Source: Lachnospiraceae bacterium (GTDB lineage Bacteria > Bacillota_A > Clostridia > Lachnospirales > Lachnospiraceae). From it: a stretch of 7,442 nt of DNA. Numbering within the stretch: position 1 is the stretch's first letter; every line of letters starts with the position of its first letter. Below the pieces are notes generated by a model. That model was not told the origin of the DNA. It searched no databases and worked only from the letters and a program-made list of their open reading frames with translations. The position numbers were made by a program, and so were the translations under genes. The stretch spans positions 1 to 7,442 of the forward strand of contig JAIKXO010000342.1 of the NCBI GenBank assembly GCA_024684065.1. Reading direction: 5' to 3'. Positions 1-6,308 of the stretch are shown here, piece after piece.

Positions 1-238
1 GCACTACCGAGGTAAAGAACACATAGTCAAAATCTGAATCCAGATAATTGGACAGGACGAAGGACATACTTTTATCCCCGTTGCGGAGCCGAGGGTCCAT
101 GACGGAAAAAGGATGCACGCACCAGCACCAGTCCCCGTCCAGATATGCGCTGTTGTCGTATCTTTCAAAGAGCCTTGTGCCCACAGCCGTTTTTCCTACG
201 CAGGGCGACCCGCTGATAAGGATCAGTTTTTTCCTCAT
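1..238 (-). CDS. P-loop nucleotide kinase-like protein, C-terminus outside the window
   Basis: Only the first 79 codons are present; the frame stays open to the window edge. Residues 5-17 form a beta strand and Walker A loop (LILISGSPCVGKT; G10, K16, T17), as in small P-loop kinases and AAA-type NTPases that phosphorylate small molecules. The following 'YLDGDWCW' (about residues 33-40) fits the substrate-side acidic strand seen in shikimate-kinase or chloramphenicol-phosphotransferase-like folds. The ATG at 238 has an AGAGGA ribosome site a suitable distance upstream and lies 11 nt after the deaminase stop, so it is the last visible gene of the operon. The substrate cannot be told. The family call is safe; any specific kinase name would be a guess. 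Confidence 0.8.
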   Translation of the reverse strand, partial: MRKKLILISGSPCVGKTAVGTRLFERYDNSAYLDGDWCWCVHPFSVMDPRLRNGDKSMSFVLSNYLDSDFDYVFFTSVV

Positions 239-249
239 GCCATATCCTC

Positions 250-768
250 TTATCTCTGCTGCTTTCTGGCCTCATCCATTTCAGCGATGAGTTCCTCCAG
301 CGGGTGGTATTCACCGCCCCACCATTCAAACACATGCATGCCTTCCTCTTCAAGCACCGATTCCGTGAGCGTCATTTGGATGCCCAATTGCCTGAGCAGT
401 CCTTCCCGATCCACCGCCTGATAGTCGAAGGGCAGCAGCTTGCAAAATTCTTTGTACGAAACGCCGCACACCACTTGATGCACGCCCAGGGACGCGATGG
501 CAGCAAGGCACCGCTCGCAAGGTGCGCAACTGGTATAGACGACGGCGTTTTCCATAATTTCATCGGAATACTTGTCGGCGCATTTGTGCACCAGGTTGAA
601 TTCCGCATGGCCGAAGATTCTGCGTGCATAATCGGCTGTGTTTTCTGCTTCCTCCAGGATTTCCCCGTGATGCACCAGAATGGCGCCAAAGGTATCATGG
701 CCCTTTTTTCCGGCGCTGATCGCCAGCTCGTAACACCGTATAATATACTTTTCAGGATTACCGTCCAT
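250..768 (-). CDS. Zinc-dependent nucleoside/nucleobase deaminase (CDA/guanine-deaminase-like)
   Basis: The predicted protein has 172 residues and carries the full cytidine-deaminase-superfamily signature: HAE (H54 zinc ligand, E56 proton shuttle) and PCxxC (P83, C84, C87, zinc ligands). The family hydrolytically removes an amino group from cytosine, guanine, adenine or related bases, usually in the cytosol. Length and spacing fit the stand-alone nucleobase or nucleoside deaminases. An aromatic, acidic C-terminal part (about residues 147-165) may cap the active site. The start at 768 is supported by GGAGGG about 7 nt upstream; a longer open frame extends upstream but only by running through the GNAT gene. 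It lies 17 nt behind the acetyltransferase in the same operon. The substrate is undetermined; antibiotic deamination (blasticidin-S-deaminase style) is possible but not shown. Confidence 0.88.
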   Translation of the reverse strand: MDGNPEKYIIRCYELAISAGKKGHDTFGAILVHHGEILEEAENTADYARRIFGHAEFNLVHKCADKYSDEIMENAVVYTSCAPCERCLAAIASLGVHQVVCGVSYKEFCKLLPFDYQAVDREGLLRQLGIQMTLTESVLEEEGMHVFEWWGGEYHPLEELIAEMDEARKQQR

Positions 769-785
769 GTATATTCCCTCCCAAC

Positions 786-1277
786 TCAATATGTTTTTGC
801 GCAAAACCGGAACAGCGGATCTCCATTTTCTTCCGCGCCATACTGCACCATGCCACCCTTTTCCATGGCCCGGGCGGAAGCGATGTTTTCTTTGACGCAG
901 CCTCCGTGCACGCCGGGAAGCGCGTAGTCCTCCGCCGCGATCCTGAGCAGCTCCCTGACGCATTGGGTGCCGTATCCCCGGTTGCGGTACGGTTCGTCCA
1001 GCAGAATGAAGATTTCAGGCTCCGCGTGATTCCTCGTGCCGTCCAGCCCGCACCAGCCCATGATAATTCCGGGATGATCCTTCCCGCACACCGCCAAACA
1101 CAGGTGATAGATACAGCCTTTCGTGTTTCTTCCGTAATTTCCCCGCATATACGCGATGGCTTCCCGTGCCTCCGCATCCGATAGCGGGTGATGGTCGGAA
1201 GGCCAGGTCCGGGCGACTTCCGATAAATCGCCCTCTGTTACGAAATGAAGGATCAGGTTTTCCGTCTGATAATCCAT
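786..1277 (-). CDS. GNAT-family N-acetyltransferase (RimJ/RimL-like)
   Basis: The 163-residue protein has the GNAT acetyl-CoA-binding motif RNRGYG (R98, G101, G103) after a beta strand 'EIFILLDEPY', followed by an 'ENIASARAMEKGGM' segment (N131, S134, E139, K140). That NxxSxxxxEKxG pattern is typical of the RimJ/RimL-like branch that acetylates protein N-termini, amino acids or aminoglycoside-type compounds. The ATG at 1277 is chosen because GGAGG sits 7 nt upstream; an in-frame TTG at 1283 is too close to that site. The start lies 2 nt after the TGA of the broken kinase gene, so the two are probably translationally coupled. GC content looks high, as in the neighbouring deaminase. The acceptor substrate is unknown. 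Confidence 0.88.
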   Translation of the reverse strand: MDYQTENLILHFVTEGDLSEVARTWPSDHHPLSDAEAREAIAYMRGNYGRNTKGCIYHLCLAVCGKDHPGIIMGWCGLDGTRNHAEPEIFILLDEPYRNRGYGTQCVRELLRIAAEDYALPGVHGGCVKENIASARAMEKGGMVQYGAEENGDPLFRFCAKTY

Positions 1278-1279
1278 AA

Positions 1280-1984
1280 TCAACCTCCGATATTTGCATA
1301 ATCTTCTCTGAGCATATCGAAAATATTATAGGGGCGCTCTTTATCCCGCTCCCAGGTAGATTGCTGGTCTTTCAAGCCGCGCTGCTTTTCTATAAACGCG
1401 ATGACATCCTCCGTCTTTTCCCGGTACAGATAAATCAGGGTGGGGCGCAGGGGCTCAAGCAGCTTCATCACGCTGTGAACAGATCGGGCCAGCCTCGGGT
1501 ATTCCGCTCCGTTCAGCAAAAAGTTAAAAATCTGATATTGGAAAATGCTGCTGTCCAGAATGTAGATCGTATCGTTCCGCAAGGCGGCACGCGCGAAGGC
1601 TTCCCATTTTTCAAGTACCGTCGGTTCGTAGCGCTCCAGCGGGAAAGCTATGGCGTCATAACTTAGCAGCGCCTGATATCAGACCGCTTCTTCCTGGCCG
1701 GGCATCCTTCTTGCCGCAGTCAGGTAATCGACCCCAACTGTGATCGCCCTTATTTCCGCGATGCTGCCCAGCATTTCAGCGGCTTCCGGATACTTTTCCG
1801 CGAAAAGGCGGTACTCATCTTTTGTGAAACAGGACTCCGAAAAGAACAGCGTGGGATGCGGCTGCGAAACCTCGTGTAGCCAGTAGACTTTGCATCCGTT
1901 TCTGACCAGCTGTTCAAAAAGCCTGTATGAATTCGTCGTCTTTCCTGTTCTCGGAAGCCCTTCCAGCAAAATCACCCTATTCAT
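1280..1984 (-). pseudogene. P-loop kinase-like gene interrupted by one in-frame TGA
   Basis: One continuous frame runs 235 codons from the ATG at 1984 to the TGA at 1280-1282, except for a single TGA at 1679-1681 (codon 102). The first part has a Walker A loop (GLPRTGKT, residues 9-16; G9, G14, K15, T16). The part after the stop continues the same fold: 'ERYEPTVLEKWEAF', then a Walker-B-like strand 'IYILDSS' (about 140-146) and 'PTLIYLY'. No base is gained or lost, so this is a point nonsense change (for example CGA to TGA or TGG to TGA), not a frameshift. TGA is an ordinary stop in the GNAT and mob genes here. The upstream SD (AGGAA) is weak and the start lies 9 nt after the previous stop. 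Readthrough or a sequencing error remain possible. Confidence 0.8.
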
Positions 1985-1993
1985 GCGTTTTTC

Positions 1994-2872
1994 CTATTCC
2001 TGCGCCAGATACGCGTACAGCGTTACCCATTTGTTCTCTTCGCCGACATTTCCCGCTTTGAATGCCGGAACACTTTTGGACGCCGTCAGAACATATCTCC
2101 CGTTTTCACGTCTGTGCTCATCAATTACTTTATAGCCCGCCTGCATTGCCTCTGAACCGGGCTCACATCCGAGTACCTTTAAAGCATAAAGAATCATGTG
2201 AGCTCCGATCTTGATAGGATCCGGCGGATAGAACGTTCCCAGCATCACATCCACCATGGGCGTTTTCATGTCATCCGTCCTGTAGAAAATGTTCCGCTTC
2301 GTAAAGTAATGTACCAGAGCATCTGCGCAGTCCGGCTTGTACCCCTTTTGCGACAGTTCCGCGGCCAGCAGAAGATATTCCACTGTCAGTCTTGCGCAGC
2401 TCTTATGCGGTTTCTTCGGATCGTTAATCTTTTTGTTGGTACTGATGCAGCCAAAACCGCCATCATCCTTGATATTGGCTAGAACCATATCAATCTCATT
2501 TTTCACTATATCTTCGGTATAATATCCGAGTTTAACGAGATTTCTGAGTAAAAGCGGCTCGCCGCAGAGCATTTTAAAACCTGTACTCTCGATCAAGGCA
2601 TATACTTCATCATCTATATCGTTGCCGATATCGTCTCTTGTAAGTCCCCATTCGGCAAAAGCCAAGATCGCGTCATACTTATCCCATGGCTTATCCTTTT
2701 TAAGCTTCTTCAGCGCACGATCATATACTTTACTCCTGAGCAGTTCTTTTTTACATGCGACAACGCTTTCATCGTCATCCGATAGTTTCTCATATTCTTT
2801 CAACATTCTGAGCCTTACTTCGTGAGCAGATTCCTCCATCAGCCATTCCAAAACAGATTTATCCATTTTCAT
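1994..2872 (-). CDS. Squalene-cyclase-like alpha/alpha-toroid protein of unknown function
   Basis: This is a soluble 292-residue protein made mostly of predicted helices, with no signal peptide or membrane segment. It has features of small prenyltransferase/squalene-oxidase-repeat proteins: an N-terminal 'VLEWLMEE', a QW-like turn 'DDGGFGC' (about 136-142) followed by the helix 'CARLTVEYLLLAAEL', and a C-terminal 'KWVTLYAYL'. The DxDD cyclase motif of true terpene cyclases is not seen, so catalysis should not be assumed. ATG 2872 is preferred because AGGAG lies 9 nt upstream, whereas that same AGGAG abuts the in-frame ATG at 2881; ATG 2866 (MDKSVLEW) is also plausible. It follows the AraC regulator by 12 nt and precedes the broken kinase by 9 nt. 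Confidence 0.68.
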   Translation of the reverse strand: MKMDKSVLEWLMEESAHEVRLRMLKEYEKLSDDDESVVACKKELLRSKVYDRALKKLKKDKPWDKYDAILAFAEWGLTRDDIGNDIDDEVYALIESTGFKMLCGEPLLLRNLVKLGYYTEDIVKNEIDMVLANIKDDGGFGCISTNKKINDPKKPHKSCARLTVEYLLLAAELSQKGYKPDCADALVHYFTKRNIFYRTDDMKTPMVDVMLGTFYPPDPIKIGAHMILYALKVLGCEPGSEAMQAGYKVIDEHRRENGRYVLTASKSVPAFKAGNVGEENKWVTLYAYLAQE

Positions 2873-2884
2873 AGCCCTCATCTC

Positions 2885-3733
2885 CTATACAGCTGAATCA
2901 CTCTTCCGAACGGGAATACATATCTCACTGACATAGTCACTCGCAGACGGATCTCCGGGCAGATAGTTTTCTATATCTATATCAGGAATCAGTTCATAGT
3001 CCGATACCGGAAGCCATTCCTTATATATCTTATCCCACATATCCTGAATCGCTTTAGGCATCGGACCCACGCACTTAAATACAGCCCATTTATATTCCGG
3101 AAGATGCATGATCTTAAATCCTTCGGGAACGCCCTCAACGTCAGCCGCCCTGCAGCCTATACCATAAGTAAATTCGTCTCCGTCTGTTTTCTGCTGGGAA
3201 CAGATTCCCAAATATCCCGGTATCTTTCTGTACTCTTCGTTCGCATAGTACTCATCCCAAAACCTCGGGATTTCCGCTTCGCTCGTTTCGGCATGAAAAC
3301 TCTTTTCATATACAAGCAAGTCCATAGCTTCCCATTTTTCAATCTTATACTCCATGGCCTGTCCTCCTTCGATTGCGATTCGGACGGTATACCGGCTCAT
3401 GAACTGAATAGGACTTCCCTTTTTCGCCTGCGTAGGCGAAATGCCGTGATATCTGGTAAATGCTTTTGCAAAACTCTCGGGCGTCTCGTATCCGTATTTA
3501 AGCGCGATATCGATAACCTTCTCATTCCCGTCCGCAAGTTCGGCTCCGGCCTGTGAAAGACGCCTTTTCCGCAGATAATCCGTCGGAGACATTTCCGTAA
3601 GCATGGAAAACGCTCTGTGAAAATGAAAAACCGAAAGATTCACATTTTTCGCTATGTCCTCCAATGTGATACGCTCGGTAAGATGATCTTCCATATACCC
3701 TATAGCATCGTTGATCGTCTTTATCCAATTCAT
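2885..3733 (-). CDS. AraC-family regulator with C-terminal GyrI-like effector-binding domain
   Basis: The 282-residue protein starts with a two-HTH AraC/XylS DNA-binding domain (about residues 5-106). The first HTH is around 'LEDIAKNVNLSVFHFHRAF'; the second contains 'VIDIALKYGYETPESFAKAF', ending in the signature 'GISPTQAKK'. After a linker, residues about 127-276 form a GyrI-like/Rob-type ligand domain ('MEYKIEKWEAMDLLVYEK', later 'YKWAVFKCVGPMP'). Proteins with this layout usually activate drug- or stress-response genes on binding a small hydrophobic or cationic molecule. ATG 3733 has a GGAGGG site 6-7 nt upstream; the in-frame GTG at 3751 lies upstream of that site and is not used. It heads a run of same-strand genes and probably controls them and itself. 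Confidence 0.92.
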   Translation of the reverse strand: MNWIKTINDAIGYMEDHLTERITLEDIAKNVNLSVFHFHRAFSMLTEMSPTDYLRKRRLSQAGAELADGNEKVIDIALKYGYETPESFAKAFTRYHGISPTQAKKGSPIQFMSRYTVRIAIEGGQAMEYKIEKWEAMDLLVYEKSFHAETSEAEIPRFWDEYYANEEYRKIPGYLGICSQQKTDGDEFTYGIGCRAADVEGVPEGFKIMHLPEYKWAVFKCVGPMPKAIQDMWDKIYKEWLPVSDYELIPDIDIENYLPGDPSASDYVSEICIPVRKSDSAV

Positions 3734-3756
3734 CGGTATCCCTCCTTTCACAGACG

Positions 3757-3762
3757 ATTATA
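3757..3762 (-). promoter_or_regulatory. Probable -10 element of the araC-headed operon
   Basis: The minus strand reads TATAAT here, a perfect sigma-A -10 hexamer, 24 nt upstream of the araC start codon. No good TTGACA-like hexamer lies 16-18 nt further upstream (candidates are AGGATT or CAGGAT), which is common for promoters that need an activator. This would fit autoactivation by the AraC protein. Confidence 0.55.
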
Positions 3763-3779
3763 GAGTTTTGGACGAATAA

Positions 3780-3821
3780 AATCCTGTCCGGACTTGCTTT
3801 GTTTTGTCAGGATTGTCGGAC
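3780..3821. repeat. Inverted and direct repeats upstream of the araC promoter (possible operator)
   Basis: AATCCTG (3780-3786) and CAGGATT (3808-3814) form a perfect 7-bp inverted repeat. TGTCCGGAC (3785-3793) and TGTCGGAC (3814-3821) form a near-direct repeat 29 bp apart, and GTCCGGAC is itself palindromic. They sit where the -35 element and activator sites of the operon would lie. Spaced direct half-sites are the usual binding pattern of AraC proteins, so an operator is a reasonable inference. A mobile-element end is an alternative. Confidence 0.4.
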
Positions 3822-3843
3822 CTCCTTCCAGATTAAATGCCAG

Positions 3844-3871
3844 AGAAAAACGGCAGAGTTTTTCTGCCGTT
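3844..3871 (-). terminator. Intrinsic terminator of the abi gene
   Basis: On the minus strand, 5 nt after the abi TAA, AACGGCAGA and TCTGCCGTT form a perfect 9-bp stem (3863-3871 with 3849-3857) around a 5-nt loop, directly followed by a U run (TTTC after the stem, which itself ends in TT). This should stop transcription of the abi unit before the araC operon. Confidence 0.85.
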
Positions 3872-3876
3872 CATGT

Positions 3877-4815
3877 TTACAGCTTATATCGTGTTATCGT
3901 CTCCCAATTCTTTGGCATACCCATCTGCTTAAGAAGATCATCCATGGCAAGACGTTTGCTCTTTTTACAATACTGGCTTATAAGTTTTTTTAGGCTTTGC
4001 TTGTATTGCAGAAATTCATCCCTACGCAGCAAGTACCGGAATGCTATCACAAGTCCAAAGTAATCGTTTTTTCCGATCGCGTACAATCCGCCTCTCATAG
4101 GGAGATTCATCTTTCTATGCAAAGGTGTATCTGGGAATTCACGCTGTACGATTCTATGACTAAATAATCTCTCATTATGAGCACATACATTTCGGAACAG
4201 CGTAAGGCAGCCAAGATATTTTCCAAGACTTCTCTCCGAAACATTCTCATATGCCTTACTGATAGAGCTTTGCTGACGATGCTGTAATACACCATAAAAC
4301 TTTGAAAGCTGTCCAAATGTAAGTATCTTCGTTATAACCCACAGCGGTACATTGCCGTAAGCTCTGCGTTGATGCACAAGGTATTGCTTCTCTGTGTTTT
4401 GATTGGCATTATAGTTCAATATACCTATCAATCGTGTGATATCCGCTGAAAGCCTCGGACTTGGATTATAATTCGCAGCATTCAGGTAATGATTCTGAGA
4501 TTCCCCATAGTAACCACAGAAACTGTCCGAGATAAGCTGCCGTATCTTTTGTTCAACCTTAATCAGATAACTGAACGTTAACTGTCTAAGTTCTTCATCA
4601 AAATGATAAAGAGCCACCACATCTTCAAAAGTGGTATTATTTACATACTTCCGTGTCATTGGATCAATAAACGGACTTTTGTATCCGCCAATCAAAGAAA
4701 AATAACCTATGTCCGTGAGCATACGTTCAGCATAAGCTGTATCATGTATTATAAGCCCCTTGTCATTGATCAGTTTCTGAATCTGCTGTGCATATGATAA
4801 ATACGGTTTACTCAT
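3877..4815 (-). CDS. Abi_2-family (AbiD/AbiF-type) abortive infection protein with HEPN-like motif
   Basis: The 312-residue protein matches the Abi_2 (AbiD/AbiF) family along its length: N-terminal 'YLSYAQQIQKLINDKGLII', the 'IGYFSLIGGYKSPF' block (about 36-49), 'LIKVEQKIRQLI' (84-95), 'NVPLWVITKILTFGQLSKFY' (155-174), and 'LFRNVCAHNERLF' (206-218). The last contains R208-x4-H213, the R-x4-6-H signature of HEPN-fold ribonucleases, making RNA cleavage during phage attack the likely role. There is no signal peptide or membrane segment. ATG 4815 has AGAGG 10 nt upstream. The gene has its own strong promoter and terminator, and a predicted structured RNA lies immediately upstream, as described for abiF genes. 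It is probably defence cargo of the MobV element. Targets and trigger are unknown; family confidence is high. Confidence 0.9.
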   Translation of the reverse strand: MSKPYLSYAQQIQKLINDKGLIIHDTAYAERMLTDIGYFSLIGGYKSPFIDPMTRKYVNNTTFEDVVALYHFDEELRQLTFSYLIKVEQKIRQLISDSFCGYYGESQNHYLNAANYNPSPRLSADITRLIGILNYNANQNTEKQYLVHQRRAYGNVPLWVITKILTFGQLSKFYGVLQHRQQSSISKAYENVSERSLGKYLGCLTLFRNVCAHNERLFSHRIVQREFPDTPLHRKMNLPMRGGLYAIGKNDYFGLVIAFRYLLRRDEFLQYKQSLKKLISQYCKKSKRLAMDDLLKQMGMPKNWETITRYKL

Positions 4816-4840
4816 ATTGCGAAAACCTCTTTATTACATA

Positions 4841-4908
4841 AAATTAAAGGAGGGCCCTCAGGTCCTCCCGCGGTTCCAGTCCTCACGAGTATCTGGAACT
4901 TAGTCACT
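4841..4908 (-). ncRNA. Predicted structured RNA upstream of abi (abiF-RNA-like)
   Basis: Transcription from the promoter at 4915-4943 should start near 4908 and give an RNA of about 68 nt before a U-rich run. Hairpin 1 pairs GTTCCAG (4899-4893) with CTGGAAC (4879-4873) around a 13-nt loop holding CTCGTGAG. Hairpin 2 pairs GGGAGG (4869-4864) with CCTCCT (4853-4848, one G-U), continues past an A-C mismatch into CC/GG with a UGAG loop, and is followed by TTTAATTTT, like an intrinsic terminator. From memory, a conserved 'abiF RNA' class occurs in just this position; I could not run a covariance search to confirm membership. It could be a trans-acting partner of the HEPN protein, an attenuator of abi, or both. 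Confidence 0.7.
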
Positions 4909-4914
4909 ACAAGT

Positions 4915-4943
4915 AATATAAAGCAAATACGTAGTTCTGTCAA
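4915..4943 (-). promoter_or_regulatory. Consensus sigma-A promoter of the RNA/abi unit
   Basis: On the minus strand a perfect -35 TTGACA (4943-4938) is separated by exactly 17 nt from the -10 TATATT (4920-4915), placing the start near 4908. It lies 41 nt past the mob stop codon, so the RNA and abi do not depend on mob transcription. Confidence 0.85.
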
Positions 4944-4961
4944 GAGATTTTTCCCATTTTC

Positions 4962-4998
4962 AGCCGATTCTATGAGGCTTTTCATCATATTATCGGCT
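4962..4998. repeat. Long imperfect hairpin overlapping the mob stop codon
   Basis: AGCCGAT (4962-4968) pairs with ATCGGCT (4992-4998), then after a symmetric 2x2 internal loop TATGA (4971-4975) pairs with TCATA (4985-4989) around a 9-nt loop. The mob TGA (4985-4987) lies inside the stem. On the minus strand no U run follows, so it is not a classical terminator for mob; read on the plus strand it is followed by CATTTTT. It may mark the mRNA 3' end or protect it. Confidence 0.55.
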
Positions 4999-6289
4999 CA
5001 TTTTTCGCAGGCTGTCTCACTATACCCTTCTCACGTTCCGCAGCCCATCTCTCTGCATTTTGTCGGTCTGCCTCCTTTTTACCGGCTGCAAGCCTCTCTC
5101 TCATTGACACTCTCGTCCGGGTTACTTGTTCCTTGACCTGATCCGTGATGTCTATTACTTTCTCGATGACCGCGATCACCTTATGCACCATCTTTTTAAG
5201 GATTGGGAGGGTTGCATCCGGATTAGGGATCTCGACATAAGTCTTTCCGCTTTTGCTTTTGATCGGATTTTCAAGATTTGTGGCAAGGATCTTCATATTG
5301 CTGTACTGTTCACTTGGTACACCATGATCTGTCAAGCTGTCCTGAAGTTCTTTTACCGCCGGCAGTTCCTTTTGTTCCAAATCGTCCAGTAGGGCTTCTG
5401 TTCTTTTCACAGCTTCATCTTCATATTTATGAAGAGTATCTATGTACTCTTTTGCACTTTTTCTGGTAGATTCTACTTTGGCATCAATCTGTGCAATCTC
5501 GGCTTCGGCATGCTCCTTTGCAGATCTTGCCTGACCGGTTGCAACGATTGCTTCCTCAAGTGCAGTTTCCGCTTTCAGTTCTGCGATGGTACGCGCACCG
5601 CCAATGGTCGTACCGTTAAGTACCGGATACAAATCCTTTTCGGAGTGTTCATCCAGATATTCCTGAAATACACGGTGGAACATATTCAACTCAGTTTTGT
5701 TCATAAGCTGCTTTGCACATACCTTTTTCCGTGGTGGCTTATCGGGATGTTTTTCATTCCATTTCTTATCATCAACGACCGGTGTGAAGAGGAAGTGCAT
5801 ATGCGGAGTCGTTTCATCCATATGTACATATGCGGAGATTACATTTTCCTCTCCGTACCTACCTATCAAGAACGCATACACCATCAGAAAGAACATCTTA
5901 ATCTGTTCATCGGTATAATATATCTCATGCTTCTTCGGAACATTTTCCATCGTTACTGTACCGTCCTTATGATGTACTTCCTGCTCCTCATATATGATAA
6001 CGCCGTTCTCATCCAAATCCGGTGCATGTGTTGGTAATGTCACGCACCAGCTTCCGAACACATTCACATCGGGACGGTTCATGCACTTTATATTCGGGTC
6101 CGAAAGGCGTGCCTCAAGTATCTCCCTTTGTTCCCCGTGATCGGGACAGAGGTTATAGTTCAGATGCGTTCTCGTGGGATCGATACGCTCATTTCTAAAA
6201 GTGACATAATTACCGAATTCATCCTTTTTCCTTTCGCAGTGTGCAAAAAGACCGTAATCACCTCTGACAAATTTTTCATAGTTCGCCAT
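4985..6289 (-). CDS. mob: MobV-family relaxase (Mob/Pre plasmid recombination enzyme)
   Basis: The 434-residue protein nicks oriT and leads the strand during conjugative mobilization. Residues 1-235 are the Mob_Pre catalytic domain: 'HCER' (H18, aligning with the His22 nucleophile of pMV158 MobM), the 'RNERIDPTRTHLNYNL' motif (32-47), and the metal-binding HxDE-x2-PHxH motif 'VHMDETTPHMHF' (H156, D158, E159, H163, H165). Residues about 235-320 are charged heptad-rich coiled coil for oligomerization or coupling; the tail (390-434) is basic. Length fits MobV enzymes. ATG 6289 has AGAGGA about 9 nt upstream. Its oriT lies just upstream on the same strand, so it probably acts in cis. It appears intact. 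Transfer would need a conjugation machine from a helper element, because none is seen here. Confidence 0.95.
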   Translation of the reverse strand: MANYEKFVRGDYGLFAHCERKKDEFGNYVTFRNERIDPTRTHLNYNLCPDHGEQREILEARLSDPNIKCMNRPDVNVFGSWCVTLPTHAPDLDENGVIIYEEQEVHHKDGTVTMENVPKKHEIYYTDEQIKMFFLMVYAFLIGRYGEENVISAYVHMDETTPHMHFLFTPVVDDKKWNEKHPDKPPRKKVCAKQLMNKTELNMFHRVFQEYLDEHSEKDLYPVLNGTTIGGARTIAELKAETALEEAIVATGQARSAKEHAEAEIAQIDAKVESTRKSAKEYIDTLHKYEDEAVKRTEALLDDLEQKELPAVKELQDSLTDHGVPSEQYSNMKILATNLENPIKSKSGKTYVEIPNPDATLPILKKMVHKVIAVIEKVIDITDQVKEQVTRTRVSMRERLAAGKKEADRQNAERWAAEREKGIVRQPAKNEPII

Positions 6290-6308
6290 CTCTTTATCCT
6301 CTCCATAG

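Noticed and set aside
304..927. 207-codon open frame on the plus strand
   Set aside because: It is antisense to the deaminase and GNAT genes, both of which have clear catalytic motifs, and has no good ribosome site.
769..963. N-terminal extension of the deaminase frame up to 963
   Set aside because: It overlaps the GNAT gene antiparallel-free in another frame and has low-complexity Arg-rich sequence; the SD at about 776-781 and the deaminase fold both point to a start at 768.
1679..1681. Genetic code with UGA read as an amino acid
   Set aside because: UGA ends the GNAT, mob and the kinase frame itself at sensible positions, so a genome-wide reassignment is unlikely.
5429..6037. 202-codon open frame on the plus strand
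   Set aside because: It lies fully inside the MobV relaxase gene, is rich in Cys, Phe and Leu as expected for an antisense shadow, and shows no recognisable family.
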